Notes: generated from the letters alone by a model not told the origin. A DNA stretch of 64,000 nt from Pedobacter cryoconitis (GCF_001590605.1 NZ_CP014504.1:3100001-3164000); one strand, 5' to 3'. Shown: positions 52,483 through 62,473, counted from the first letter of the stretch. Translations and numbers: made by a program.

Positions 52483-52499
52483 ATTCATATTGAACAGCT

Positions 52500-53909
52500 A
52501 TGAACCTAAAGAATGAACCACAGGTATCTCCTCCAAGATCAACCGTCTTTTTAATAGCAATTACTTTAGTAGCTACCCTGGGCGGTCTATTATTCGGCTT
52601 TGATATGGCCGTTATTTCAGGAGTATTACCTTTTGTAAAACAACAATTTAGTTTGTCACCAGCGGCAGAAGGCTGGTTTGTTTCTTCGGCACTGGTAGGC
52701 TGTATTATTGGTGTCGCTTTTGCCGGAGAACTAAGTGATCGTTTTGGCAGGAAGAAATTGCTGATGTTGTCGGCTCTGCTGTTCTTGTTCTCTGCCGTCG
52801 GTACTGCTGGCTCTGCTGGTTATACTTTATTAATTCTGGCAAGGATGATGGGCGGCATGGGCGTCGGTGTGGCGTCCATAGTCGCCCCGTTATATATTTC
52901 AGAAATAGCTCCGGCTGCTATTCGCGGCCGGCTGGTTACCTTTTATCAGCTGGCAATAACAGCAGGTATTCTTGTTGCTTACTTAACTAATGCGGGATTA
53001 TTAAATCTATCCTTAAGTTATCATCAGCAATCCCTTGGAGAATTACTGGACTATATATTGATTAAAGAAGTATGGAGAGCTATGCTGGGTCTTGGAGTCA
53101 TTCCCTCTCTGCTATTCTTAATTGGATTATGCTTCGTACCTGAGAGTCCGAGATGGTTGATTCACCAGGGAAGAGAACTGGAAGGTATAGCTATATTGAC
53201 CAGGATTAATGGCTCTGCAAAGGCAGCTACCGATGTCATATTACTCAAAAAAACGCCAGAAAAGGAATCAGGTTCTTACAAAGAATTGTTTGCAAAAGAG
53301 AGGAGAAGACCATTATTGATTGGTTTATTACTCCCTTTATTCTCCCAGTTTAGTGGGATCAATGCGATTATTTATTATGGGCCCCGCATTTTAAACGATG
53401 CAGGAATAAATATCAGTAATGCTTTGTTAGGCCAGGTTATCTTTGGTTTGGCAAATTTCCTTTTTACATTGATTGCCGTGTGGAAAGTTGATCAGATGGG
53501 GCGCAGGCCACTTTATATTATTGGTTCAATTGGTGCGACTATTTCATTATTTTTTACAGGCTGGTGCTTTTACAGCGGGGCGACAAACAATATTGCACTG
53601 GTTATAAGTATCATTTTATTTCTTGCTTGTTTTGCTTTTTCTATAGGGCCTTTAAAATTTGTAATTGCTTCAGAGATTTTTCCAACAAGGATCCGCGGAA
53701 GAGCTATGGGTTTGAGTATTATGGTGATGTGGATTGCGGATACAATAGTTGGTCAGCTCACGCCGCTATTATTAGGTTCGGCCGGAGCAGCTGTCACCTT
53801 CTGGTTTTTCGCTTCCTGCTGCCTTGTTTCTTTTATTGTGGTTTATAAAATGGTACCTGAGACTAAAGGAAAGTCTCTGGAAGAGGTACAAGATATCTTT
53901 ATACATTAA
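52500..53909 (+). CDS. Sugar:proton symporter (MFS, sugar porter family)
   Basis: This 469-residue protein has 12 predicted membrane helices. The sugar-porter motifs are visible: GGLLFGFDMAVISGVLPF in helix 1, DRFGRKKLLML after helix 2, IAPAAIRGRLVTFYQLA, PESPRWLIHQGRELEG after helix 6, DQMGRRPLYIIG, and PETKGKSLEEV near the end. The missing large N-terminal domain and the motifs place it with bacterial xylose/glucose/arabinose porters rather than disaccharide carriers. It imports the monosaccharide released by the upstream mannosidase, most likely mannose. A strong inverted repeat follows. Confidence 0.92.
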   Translation: MNLKNEPQVSPPRSTVFLIAITLVATLGGLLFGFDMAVISGVLPFVKQQFSLSPAAEGWFVSSALVGCIIGVAFAGELSDRFGRKKLLMLSALLFLFSAVGTAGSAGYTLLILARMMGGMGVGVASIVAPLYISEIAPAAIRGRLVTFYQLAITAGILVAYLTNAGLLNLSLSYHQQSLGELLDYILIKEVWRAMLGLGVIPSLLFLIGLCFVPESPRWLIHQGRELEGIAILTRINGSAKAATDVILLKKTPEKESGSYKELFAKERRRPLLIGLLLPLFSQFSGINAIIYYGPRILNDAGINISNALLGQVIFGLANFLFTLIAVWKVDQMGRRPLYIIGSIGATISLFFTGWCFYSGATNNIALVISIILFLACFAFSIGPLKFVIASEIFPTRIRGRAMGLSIMVMWIADTIVGQLTPLLLGSAGAAVTFWFFASCCLVSFIVVYKMVPETKGKSLEEVQDIFIH

Positions 53910-53926
53910 TATCAATATTGAATAAC

Positions 53927-53974
53927 AATACACTTGTATAAAGATATCTGTATATCTATATACAAGTGTATTGT
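53927..53974 (+). terminator. Terminator-like inverted repeat after the mannoside operon
   Basis: A perfect 15-bp stem (CAATACACTTGTATA at 53927-53941 and its complement at 53960-53974) encloses an 18-base AT-rich loop. It lies 18 bp after the stop of the sugar transporter. The region on to 54174 contains no gene. Confidence 0.6.
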
Positions 53975-54174
53975 AAAGAACAAATAGTATTAACAGCTAC
54001 CAACTGTCAAGAATTTCCGGACGAGACAAGCAAGGCATCCACTGGAATTTCCTGCCTCATTCAATAACCAAAGGCAACAAAATTTTAATCTTTATGCCAT
54101 TAAATAATTCTCAGAACTGCTGACATAAGGCTGTCACCTGCATGCCGTTCCTTAGCAGTTCAATAAAACAAAAG

Positions 54175-54759
54175 ATGAGAAAATTAGACTTAACAAAACT
54201 TTTTAAAACTTATTACTCCGCAGGTAAAGCTCCCGCTTTATTAGACCTGGATCAAGCTAATTACATAGCCATTTCAGGTATTGGAGACCCAAATGACCAG
54301 CCCTTTGCAGCTAAGGTTCAAGCCTTGTACGCAACTGCTTATGCCATAAAATTTATGCACAAAGCAATAAACCAGGATTTCATGGTATCAAAACTGGAAG
54401 GTTTATGGGATCTTGATACTCAAACTCCCCGCGCAAAATGGAAATATAAGTTACTGATCCGCATGCCGGCTTATATTCAACAAAAATCGTTATGTACTGC
54501 CATTGCGCAGGTAAGTTCAAAAAAGCACCTACTTTTAGCTAAAGAAATAGAACTTTATACGATGCGGGAGCGCAACGTGGTACAAGTGCTCCATACAGGG
54601 CCGTTTAGCACAGAACCTGATGCGATACAACAACTGCATGCCTTTATCGCCAAAAAAGGTCTGCAGAAAAACGGGTTGCATCATGAAGTTTATCTGAGTG
54701 ATTTTAGGAACACGGTCCCTGAAAAACTAAAAACCATATTGCGACAACCTGTAAAGTAA
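54175..54759 (+). CDS. GyrI-like small-molecule-binding protein
   Basis: This protein has 194 residues from the ATG at 54175; an earlier ATG at 54142 is less likely because the family starts at a MRKLDLTK-like sequence. It fits the GyrI-like (SOUL/BRC-related) fold used as an effector-binding domain: DQANYIAISGIGDPNDQPFA, LEGLWDLDTQTPRAKWKYKL, and NVVQVLHTGPFSTEPDAIQQ. No DNA-binding domain is present. Free-standing members may bind or hydrolyse small molecules. It stands alone between the transporter terminator and a convergent small gene. Confidence 0.75.
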   Translation: MRKLDLTKLFKTYYSAGKAPALLDLDQANYIAISGIGDPNDQPFAAKVQALYATAYAIKFMHKAINQDFMVSKLEGLWDLDTQTPRAKWKYKLLIRMPAYIQQKSLCTAIAQVSSKKHLLLAKEIELYTMRERNVVQVLHTGPFSTEPDAIQQLHAFIAKKGLQKNGLHHEVYLSDFRNTVPEKLKTILRQPVK

Positions 54760-54978
54760 TCAGAATTGAATTTGCCCGGGCTTAATATTTTCTATACGAT
54801 GTGCAATCAGCCAACCTTTGAACAGTTCAATATCCGTAGCTCTATAATGAACGATTTTGCCGTCCTTAAGCAAAATTGTAAAAATGTCTGCGGCACATAT
54901 GAACTTATGTAATAAATGTGCGGTGTACTCAAAATCCGGATAGTTATCCGTTAAATCCAAAATTAAACTCTTTGTCAT
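54760..54978 (-). CDS. Small hypothetical protein
   Basis: This protein has 72 residues from the ATG at 54978; the frame is also open from 54993. It is a compact alpha/beta sequence (LILDLTDNYPDFEYTAHLLH, FTILLKDGKIVHYRATDIEL) with no signal peptide or membrane segment. Its stop directly abuts the stop of the convergent GyrI-like gene, and the coding look of the frame supports a real gene. No family is recognised. Confidence 0.5.
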   Translation of the reverse strand: MTKSLILDLTDNYPDFEYTAHLLHKFICAADIFTILLKDGKIVHYRATDIELFKGWLIAHRIENIKPGQIQF

Positions 54979-55067
54979 CGTATGGAAAACCAAATACGTA
55001 AAAACAAGTAAATCGAGTAAGTAAAACAGCCTATTTTATGAAAAGAGTAATTTATTATCCACTTAAG

Positions 55068-56153
55068 CTAAGAAAGCAGGACTGTTTGCCCGGTTTTAAC
55101 TGATTCATCGCAAGCAAATGCAATTCTTAAGCTATTTATCGCATCGTTTGAAGGATTTGTCAAATCTATATCTTCCAAAATTGATTTTAGAAAATATCGT
55201 TGTTCCCGGTTACAAAGCTCCTGATGATCTGGTTCATCAGTGAGATCAATCCAGCTATCCTGCTTTATAAAACGATCCTGGTCGTCCAGCGCTGCATAAT
55301 GTACTTTTATGGATTCCGTTTTTGTATGTGCGGCTATAGAAGCTGATTTACCTGTTCCTGCCGCATCCTTTGCGACAATGGACACCGCTCCTTTCGGCCC
55401 GATCACATCCTTAATAAAAAAAGCAGTTTCACTCATCATAGGGCCCCATCCAGACTCATACCAGCCTATTGAACCGTCCTCGAAACGGATCTGCAACTGT
55501 CCATAGTTATAAGCATCCTCACTGATATCAGTGGTAAGCCTGGCCCCAATAGCATTGACCTGAACAGGTTTAGATCTTGTCATCTGGCACATTACATCAA
55601 TATAATGCACTCCGCAATCTACTATAGGGCTTAAACTCTTCATCAGGTTACGATGTACCACCCATTTCGCTCCCTGGCTTTGTTGATTTAAATTCATCCG
55701 CATAACCAGTGGTTTTCCTAATTCGGAAGAGAGTTCGATAAACTTCTGCCAGGAAGGATGATAACGTAAAATATACCCTACCAATAATTTCTTACCAAAT
55801 TTTTGAGCCGCATCAACTACACGTTGTGCTCCTTGCAGAGAATCGGCCAAAGGCTTTTCTATAAAAACATGGCATCCGTTTTCCATTGCCTGAACTGCAA
55901 ATTTCTCATGCGTATCCGGATAAGTAGAAATACAGACTGCATCTGGACTGGTAGCCTTCAAAGCCTCTTCATAATTATTGAAGAGCGGATAATGCCCTCC
56001 TAGCCGGTCATTTAAAACTACTTTACTATTTCCTGTTGAAACCAGTCCGCAGATCTCAAATCCTTCTAAGGTATGGTAAGCGGTTGCATGGGAAGCCCCC
56101 ATGTTACCGCAACCTACTACCAGTACACGCAAGTTCTTTTTATTTAAAATCAT
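55068..56153 (-). CDS. Gfo/Idh/MocA family oxidoreductase (cytosolic)
   Basis: This 361-residue protein has no signal peptide, unlike the other two in the cluster. The Rossmann motif LRVLVVGCGNMGASHATAYH is at the start, ATSPDAVCISTYPDTHEKFA follows, then the EKP signature in GCHVFIEKPLADSLQGAQRV. The C-terminal domain has SIGWYESGWGPMMSETAFFI. It has a different size and domain detail from its neighbours and is more like inositol dehydrogenase-type members. It lies 9 bp downstream of a Tat-exported member on the same strand, so it is probably the last gene of the 62-55 kb operon. The likely role is a reduction or oxidation step in the cytosol. Confidence 0.85.
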   Translation of the reverse strand: MILNKKNLRVLVVGCGNMGASHATAYHTLEGFEICGLVSTGNSKVVLNDRLGGHYPLFNNYEEALKATSPDAVCISTYPDTHEKFAVQAMENGCHVFIEKPLADSLQGAQRVVDAAQKFGKKLLVGYILRYHPSWQKFIELSSELGKPLVMRMNLNQQSQGAKWVVHRNLMKSLSPIVDCGVHYIDVMCQMTRSKPVQVNAIGARLTTDISEDAYNYGQLQIRFEDGSIGWYESGWGPMMSETAFFIKDVIGPKGAVSIVAKDAAGTGKSASIAAHTKTESIKVHYAALDDQDRFIKQDSWIDLTDEPDHQELCNREQRYFLKSILEDIDLTNPSNDAINSLRIAFACDESVKTGQTVLLS

Positions 56154-56162
56154 TTTATTCCA

Positions 56163-57623
56163 TTAAGCGCCTAAACTCCATCCCTGACGATATTCTCTTT
56201 TGATGTATTGATTGACTTCATCAAAATTTGTCACGCTGAGATTTTGCTTATCCCATAATAATTTAATGTCTCTTCCCGGATAATCAAACCCGGTCCCATT
56301 AGCTTTTGCTTTCTGGATTTCAGCCCCTCTGATCGCCAGATTAGCAATTAAAAGCGTTTCTGTCAAAGGTCCCGCAATATCAAAAGGAGAGCTTAACTGT
56401 ATTTTGCCATAACCGGCGATAGCAGCTTCTACCCATTGCCAATAATGTCCATCTACCCCGCCTTTCACTCGCTCTATCCTTTGTTTGGTATGCACTTCAT
56501 TGTTGCGCGATAAGGGTAAAAGTCTTGGGTTGGAACCATAAACATCACATATCATTTTGCCTTTCGTTCCCTCAAACAGAACTCCATTGGCTCCAAAGCT
56601 CTCATTTGCACCAAGCTCCTGTGGACGTGCAGGCTTAATTCCCCCATCCATCCAGTGGATCTGCAAATCATCCTTTGTCTTTTTAGTTTTTTCAAACGTC
56701 ATAATCACATGACTCGAAGGAGGACAGCTATCCGGGAAATATCCACGTTTAAATTCATCTACATAAATGCTTCCAACGCTACATTGCACATCAATCGGTG
56801 TACTTAAACCCAATACCCTGAAAGGCGGTTCCACCAAATGGCAGCCCATATCTCCGATAGCCCCGGTTCCGTAGTCCCACCAGCCCCGCCAGTTAAAAGG
56901 AACCAGTTTATCGATATAAGGTTTATTGGGTGCACTGCCCAACCAAAGATCCCAGTCCAGTTCTTTAGGAATGGGCGTACCACCCGCAGCAGGCCAGGGA
57001 ATGCCTTGTGGCCATATTGGACGATCAGTCCAGCAATATACATTGTGTACCTTTCCAATCACACCATCATCGCACCAATCCTGTAATTGCCTTACGCCAT
57101 CTCCTGATGCGCCCTGGTTACCCATCTGTGTAACTACACGGTAGCGCGCAGCTGCTTCTGTTAATTTACGCGCCTCATAAATATCATGAGCCAGAGGTTT
57201 CTCTACATACACATGTTTCCCTAATTGCATGGCTGCCATAGCAATCATTGCGTGGTTATGATCTGGTGTAGAGACCACTACCCCGTCAATATTTTTGCCT
57301 TCTTTATCCAGCATCTCCCGGTAATCTTTGTAATATTTTGCTTTAGGGAAGCTCTTTACCGAATTTGCAGCTCTTCTGTCGTCTACATCACAGAGAAAGG
57401 CAATATCAGCTTTCCCTCCTTTATAAATATTGCTCAGGTTACTCTCTCCTTTTCCACCCACCCCAACCCCGGCGACCAATAACCGGTCACTGGGTGCCAA
57501 AAACCCCTTTCCACCTAAAACATGGCGGGGCACAATCATAAATGCTGCTGCGGCAATCGCAGAGTTTTTAATAAAGTCTCTTCTTGAATTATCAGCAGCT
57601 GAATCTTTTTGCTCTTCGATCAT
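56163..57623 (-). CDS. Tat-exported Gfo/Idh/MocA family oxidoreductase
   Basis: This 486-residue protein begins with a Tat signal (NSRRDFIKNSAIAAAAFMIV) and a Rossmann fold (LLVAGVGVGGKGESNLSNI). The KHVYVEKPLAHDIYEARKL segment carries the EKP motif. DWDLWLGSAPNKPYIDKLVP and GYGKIQLSSPFDIAGPLTET are shared with exported glucose/fructose-oxidoreductase-like members. It is probably an NAD(P)-dependent periplasmic glycoside oxidoreductase acting at C3. It lies 6 bp downstream of the HEAT/DUF1080 gene, which fits a 3-keto-glycoside pathway. Confidence 0.85.
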   Translation of the reverse strand: MIEEQKDSAADNSRRDFIKNSAIAAAAFMIVPRHVLGGKGFLAPSDRLLVAGVGVGGKGESNLSNIYKGGKADIAFLCDVDDRRAANSVKSFPKAKYYKDYREMLDKEGKNIDGVVVSTPDHNHAMIAMAAMQLGKHVYVEKPLAHDIYEARKLTEAAARYRVVTQMGNQGASGDGVRQLQDWCDDGVIGKVHNVYCWTDRPIWPQGIPWPAAGGTPIPKELDWDLWLGSAPNKPYIDKLVPFNWRGWWDYGTGAIGDMGCHLVEPPFRVLGLSTPIDVQCSVGSIYVDEFKRGYFPDSCPPSSHVIMTFEKTKKTKDDLQIHWMDGGIKPARPQELGANESFGANGVLFEGTKGKMICDVYGSNPRLLPLSRNNEVHTKQRIERVKGGVDGHYWQWVEAAIAGYGKIQLSSPFDIAGPLTETLLIANLAIRGAEIQKAKANGTGFDYPGRDIKLLWDKQNLSVTNFDEVNQYIKREYRQGWSLGA

Positions 57624-57629
57624 AAATTT

Positions 57630-60600
57630 TTATTTACCTAAATCCTTGATTCTTATATTTTTGAACTGTACTGGAGAACCATGGCCCAAAAAGCCAATAT
57701 GGCCGCTATCACGGCTTAATCCAGGATGTTTCTGCCCATCAGCGGCACCATTTTTCCGCGCATCCGTAATATCTGCATCCAGAATAGATGTGCCATTCAG
57801 GATCACTTTAATTTTAGGCCCTTTTACAATTACTTCTTCATAATTCCATTCTCCTACAGGTTTCAGGAATCCTTTTTTAGCAGCAATGGTTCCATAAATT
57901 GACCCATGAAACTGATAAGCATGCAGCTCTTTATAAATCGGGGCGTCATTGTCTAAAATTTGTAGTTCCATTCCTTCGTAAGCAGCATCTCCTTCAAGCG
58001 GAGCTCTGATCCCCAGTCCGTTATTAGCACCCGGAGTTAATTGGAATTCAAAGCGGAACACAAAATTACTATATTCATCTTTCGTGAATAAATTACCGCC
58101 AGAACCTTTTCCAGGTTTAGGGCGGATAGCTATATTTCCATTCTCAATCACATAATCAGTGGTATTTCCCATCCAGTTATGCATATTAGTCCCATCAAAT
58201 AAAACTTTAAAACCTTCCTTTTTTTCTGCCGGACTTAATTCAAATGGCTTTCCACGCGGAATTTCTCTGATATACACATCGCGGTAAGCAACCGGAGAGC
58301 CATGTGCCTGTAACTCAATCTGCTCTTCTGCAAAGATCGGCAGTGTTCTGTCCCAGTAATTTTCAAGGATCACATTATCTGTTACTAATTCACCATTTAA
58401 ATAAACCGTAACACGATCTCCCTTCATTAAAATACGGAAGGTATTCCACTCATCGAGCTTATTATCAGCAACCTTCAGCGGCTTGCTTTCATTCACCTGG
58501 TTATTGTATAAACCACCTGAACCAACTTGTGCACCTTCTTTTACCCTTGCATTATCCCAGATCTGTACCTGTGGAGATCCACGGAGATAAATTCCAGCAT
58601 CACCTTTCTGTTTATGATCGTCAATGATTTTCCAGTCTACCAGCATTTCAAAATCACCATATTTTTTGATAGTTGCCAGGTTATTTCCGTGGCTCATAAA
58701 CAGCAGCTCACCATTGACCACATGCCAGCTATCCAGCATTTCAACATTTGCCTTTTCCTGTGCAGCAGCTAAATCTTTAGGGCCCATTTTAGCTCTTTTA
58801 ACCGGATCTTCCACTAGCCCTTTCCAGCCAGTCAGGTCTTTTCCATTAAATACCTGAACAAACCCCTCACCCATTGGCATTTCTGCCAGATACTTTTGTA
58901 TAGCCTTTATTTGATATTCACTGTCCGCACCCTTTAAAGAAGCGATTGTTTTATCCAGTAAACCCTTTACAATATCACCTTGATAAGATTTATCAGCTAA
59001 TGCAATATTCATCACCGTATTGGCAGCAGTGGCCGCAAGCCCTGGATCATCAAGATATCTTCCGGCAAAAATCAGCGCGTTAAAGCATTTAGCATTTCCC
59101 ACGTCTTTTAAAATTTGTTGTTGCTGCGCTGGTGTTTTTGACAAACTCATCGCTTCACGCAATAACAATAACCGCTGTTCCGCAGGATAATCACCTTTTC
59201 TGATCAAGGTCAGGTACCCATCAATTGCCTGGTCCGCCTGCTCACTATTTTTAGTTTCTTTTGCAATCCGGATCAATGGTCTGGCAGCTTCGCCATCCGC
59301 CCAAAATGCCAAGGCATTTATAGCAGATTTTTGCTGTTGTTCATTGCCGGTATTGAAGCCATTTTGAACCGCTTCCAAACCTTTTGCTCCACCCAAACTA
59401 GCCAGCATTTTGTAAAAAAGAGGCTTTTTATCAGCAGCAGTTTTGTCCATTTGCTGTAGTAGCTGAGCTGTTTGCTCCGTTTTGTTTACCGTTCCCTGAT
59501 TAGCTGCAATAATTGCATCTTGCAGGCTAATTAATGCGGTCTGATCAGAAGTCTCGTTCAATAGTGTGAACAATTGAGAAAGATTAGCACCTGTTACTAC
59601 CGATTTTAAGGCAGTAAAGGCAGCTTGCCTGACTTCCGGATTCTTATTCTTCAGCAAGTCAGTTATTGCAGGCAGCTGATCATTTGCTGCACGTGATGCC
59701 AGCAGATTGATCAGGGTAATTTGCATTGCAGGATTTGATTTTGCTATATACTGGGCTAACTGCGCGGTAATACCGTCACCTTTCATTCTTTTAATCGCAT
59801 CGGACACTATGGCTGCTGTAGCTGCATCACCTTTACTCATTACCTGAAGTAAATCACCTAAAACCTGGCTCTGACCTATATTTGCTGCTGCATTGATCGC
59901 TGCATATTTAACAACCTGATCATTACTGTTCAATAATTTCAGGATTGCTGGTAGCGCATCTTTTGCATGATTTGCACCCAGCATACTGATAATTTCTGCC
60001 TTGGTTATTGCATCAGATTTCTCCAGTTTGTTAATCCACAGTGCAGTAGATGCTGGATTTAAATAAGGTACAGCAAATTTTAATGCCGCAGCACGGTATT
60101 GGCTATTCTTATCACCGACTGCTTCAATCAAGATAGTTGAACCTTGATCTTTACGGCTGTCTGTCAATATTTTAAGTGCTGCAGACCGAATACCATTCTG
60201 GTTATCTGCAGTTGCTTGTTTCAAAAAAGATTCTGCCAGCTGGCCAGATAAAGTATTATTTCCATCTTTTAACAGGTTTTCTGCATAAAGTAATGCGGAT
60301 GCAGCCGCATTTGTATTTTCATATTGAAAACCACTTTTCTCTGCTGCTGCAGTCATTATTTTTTCTGACGAAGGATCAGCGATATTAGCCAGTGCATACA
60401 ATGCTACTTTTTTTAATTCCTGTTGATCATTCCCTGCAAGTTTGTTGATCGTCTCTGCTGCATCTTTAGAACGGCTATCCCCTAGTGCATTCACAATTGC
60501 CATTTGTGCCTGACCGGTAGCTTTCGCCAGCCCGGTTAACAAAGCACTTTTTGATGCTGGAGAGTTGATTTTAACCAAAGCCCTGGCGGCAGGGTCTGAA

Positions 60601-61049
60601 AGCTGGCTATCGTTCAGAAAAACTTGTAAACAAGGAATAGCACTGTCATCTCCAACTAATTCCAGCTGACTAATGATGAAAGCTTTATTTTTGACATCAG
60701 ACAACTTAGTTAAAGCCTTACAGTAAGCACTAATGCTCATCTTTTTTGCGTTTTCATGCCCGGTTTTGCTCGCATAAGCAGAGAAACCACCTACCGCATA
60801 TTCCAATAAAGCATTATTGCCCTTTCCCTGATCAGCCATGCCACTAATCATCGTTACATAGCCATCTTCTCCCATATTGAAGATTTCCTGCATTCCTGCA
60901 TTTAACAATTCAGCATTTTGAGCAGGTAATTGTGCATATAAATCTGCGATTCGGGTTGTTGTGGTGCGCTGGTCGGTTTTCCCCTGGGCAAAAGCATTGT
61001 TTTGTAACAGGGCAACAGCCAGCAGTATAAAAAATATATTTCTGATCAT
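57630..61049 (-). CDS. HEAT-repeat protein with two DUF1080 (3-keto-glycoside hydrolase-type) domains
   Basis: This 1139-residue exported protein has the signal peptide MIRNIFFILLAVALLQNNAF followed by AQ. Residues about 90-700 are HEAT/Armadillo-like alpha repeats, for example ASKSALLTGLAKATGQAQMA. A first DUF1080 (LamG-like) domain is at about 725-930 (GFVQVFNGKDLTGWKGLVED) and a second at about 940-1139 (GFKVLFDGTNMHNWMGNTTD). DUF1080 proteins cleave 3-keto-glycosides. The double domain on a helical scaffold is less usual than the common single-domain form. It sits between two exported Gfo/Idh/MocA genes that could make the 3-keto substrate. Confidence 0.85.
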   Translation of the reverse strand: MIRNIFFILLAVALLQNNAFAQGKTDQRTTTTRIADLYAQLPAQNAELLNAGMQEIFNMGEDGYVTMISGMADQGKGNNALLEYAVGGFSAYASKTGHENAKKMSISAYCKALTKLSDVKNKAFIISQLELVGDDSAIPCLQVFLNDSQLSDPAARALVKINSPASKSALLTGLAKATGQAQMAIVNALGDSRSKDAAETINKLAGNDQQELKKVALYALANIADPSSEKIMTAAAEKSGFQYENTNAAASALLYAENLLKDGNNTLSGQLAESFLKQATADNQNGIRSAALKILTDSRKDQGSTILIEAVGDKNSQYRAAALKFAVPYLNPASTALWINKLEKSDAITKAEIISMLGANHAKDALPAILKLLNSNDQVVKYAAINAAANIGQSQVLGDLLQVMSKGDAATAAIVSDAIKRMKGDGITAQLAQYIAKSNPAMQITLINLLASRAANDQLPAITDLLKNKNPEVRQAAFTALKSVVTGANLSQLFTLLNETSDQTALISLQDAIIAANQGTVNKTEQTAQLLQQMDKTAADKKPLFYKMLASLGGAKGLEAVQNGFNTGNEQQQKSAINALAFWADGEAARPLIRIAKETKNSEQADQAIDGYLTLIRKGDYPAEQRLLLLREAMSLSKTPAQQQQILKDVGNAKCFNALIFAGRYLDDPGLAATAANTVMNIALADKSYQGDIVKGLLDKTIASLKGADSEYQIKAIQKYLAEMPMGEGFVQVFNGKDLTGWKGLVEDPVKRAKMGPKDLAAAQEKANVEMLDSWHVVNGELLFMSHGNNLATIKKYGDFEMLVDWKIIDDHKQKGDAGIYLRGSPQVQIWDNARVKEGAQVGSGGLYNNQVNESKPLKVADNKLDEWNTFRILMKGDRVTVYLNGELVTDNVILENYWDRTLPIFAEEQIELQAHGSPVAYRDVYIREIPRGKPFELSPAEKKEGFKVLFDGTNMHNWMGNTTDYVIENGNIAIRPKPGKGSGGNLFTKDEYSNFVFRFEFQLTPGANNGLGIRAPLEGDAAYEGMELQILDNDAPIYKELHAYQFHGSIYGTIAAKKGFLKPVGEWNYEEVIVKGPKIKVILNGTSILDADITDARKNGAADGQKHPGLSRDSGHIGFLGHGSPVQFKNIRIKDLGK

Positions 61050-61093
61050 GAGCTAGAATAATTAGCGGGGTTTTAAGTTGAAAAATGAATAAT

Positions 61094-62365
61094 TTAAATA
61101 GTCCACGGTGCACGCAAAACTGGGTTGATTAACCTGTTTGCTGCATCATCAGCTATAAATACCTGTTTTACAGGATCAAATTTTAGCGAACGCCCTAAAC
61201 GTAAAGCAATCAATCCCATATTGATGATATTGCAAGACCGATGGCCATTCTGCTCATTCAATGCAAATGGCTGCCTGGTCTTAACTGCCTGCGTAAAATC
61301 AGTCATTTGCTGCGCCGGATCAGGGAAACTTGCCAATTTCCTTTCTAAATCAGGAATATCTGACTTAAATCCAGGATAGAGTTTACCCTTTGGCCCTTCA
61401 ATATAGGGTACATTGGTATCCTTACCTTCACCATCCAGAATAATCTGACAACCATCTGCATAAGTATACGTAATTCTGCGCCAGATACCGACTGCATCTG
61501 TATGCTGTTGCGGCGCGTCTATTTCAACTGAAACCGGACTGGTATCGTCCTTACCCAGAAAATACTGGATCGGATCAATATAGTGCTGTCCCATATCACT
61601 TAACCCACCTCCATCATAATCCCAGTAGCCCCTGAAAGTCTGATGTACACGATGCGTACTATATGGCTTATATTGTGCGGGGCCCAGCCATGCTTCATAA
61701 TCTAATTCTGCAGGTACAGGCTCAACAGGTAAATTATCTTTTCCTACCCAGTAAAATTTCCAGTCAAAACCGGTATGCTTACTCACAGTAACTTTTAAAG
61801 GCCAGCCAAGCAACCCACTATCAACCAATTTCTTAATAGGTTTCACAGGGGTCCCCATTCCATAAAAATCATCTTTAAAGCGGAACCAGGTGTTCAAACG
61901 GAAGATCCGGCCATGTTGCTGCACCGCTTCCATTACCCTTTTTCCTTCACCTATACTGTGCGTCATCGGTTTTTCACACCAAACATCTTTGCCAGCATTT
62001 ACCGCATCAACAGACATGATACCATGCCAGTGCGGAGGGGTCGCAATATGTACAATATCCACTTCAGGAAGTTTGATCAGCTCTCTGTAATCACTAAAAG
62101 TTTTTACGCCTTTATCCAGCATTGGCAAAGACAATGCAAGATGTCTTTGATCTACATCACAAATTGCAACTACTTGTGTTCCATCATAAGGAAAATGATT
62201 CCGGCCCATTCCGCCGACACCGATAACAGCTTTAGTCAGTTTGTCACTTGGGGCTATAAATCCATTTCCTCCAAGGACATATCTCGGGACAATAGAGAAT
62301 ACGGCCAGTCCCACCGCCGTTTTTTTAATAAAGTTTCTTCTTGAATTTGGTTCTTCAGGTTGCAT
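61094..62365 (-). CDS. Tat-exported Gfo/Idh/MocA family oxidoreductase
   Basis: This is a 423-residue protein. A Tat signal (NSRRNFIKKTAVGLAVFSIV) precedes the Rossmann fold (TKAVIGVGGMGRNHFPYDGT), the GKDVWCEKPMTHSIGEGKRV segment and YEAWLGPAQYKPYSTHRVHQ. The family's YWDYDGGGLSDMGQHYIDP is present. It is the first gene of a minus-strand operon with the HEAT/DUF1080 protein and two further Gfo/Idh/MocA proteins. A role in oxidising a glycoside in the periplasm is inferred from the family and neighbours. Confidence 0.85.
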   Translation of the reverse strand: MQPEEPNSRRNFIKKTAVGLAVFSIVPRYVLGGNGFIAPSDKLTKAVIGVGGMGRNHFPYDGTQVVAICDVDQRHLALSLPMLDKGVKTFSDYRELIKLPEVDIVHIATPPHWHGIMSVDAVNAGKDVWCEKPMTHSIGEGKRVMEAVQQHGRIFRLNTWFRFKDDFYGMGTPVKPIKKLVDSGLLGWPLKVTVSKHTGFDWKFYWVGKDNLPVEPVPAELDYEAWLGPAQYKPYSTHRVHQTFRGYWDYDGGGLSDMGQHYIDPIQYFLGKDDTSPVSVEIDAPQQHTDAVGIWRRITYTYADGCQIILDGEGKDTNVPYIEGPKGKLYPGFKSDIPDLERKLASFPDPAQQMTDFTQAVKTRQPFALNEQNGHRSCNIINMGLIALRLGRSLKFDPVKQVFIADDAANRLINPVLRAPWTI

Positions 62366-62473
62366 ATATATATTATTTGGTTAGGTTTCATATATACTAT
62401 TGTACGGGTATTGTTCAGTTTTTTTATTTTAATACGTTCCCCACCAACCTTAAAATCAGCATCTCTCTTATTC

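Noticed and set aside
61913..62344. A 143-codon frame opposite the exported oxidoreductase
   Set aside because: It is antisense to a clear gene and has a biased, non-protein-like composition.
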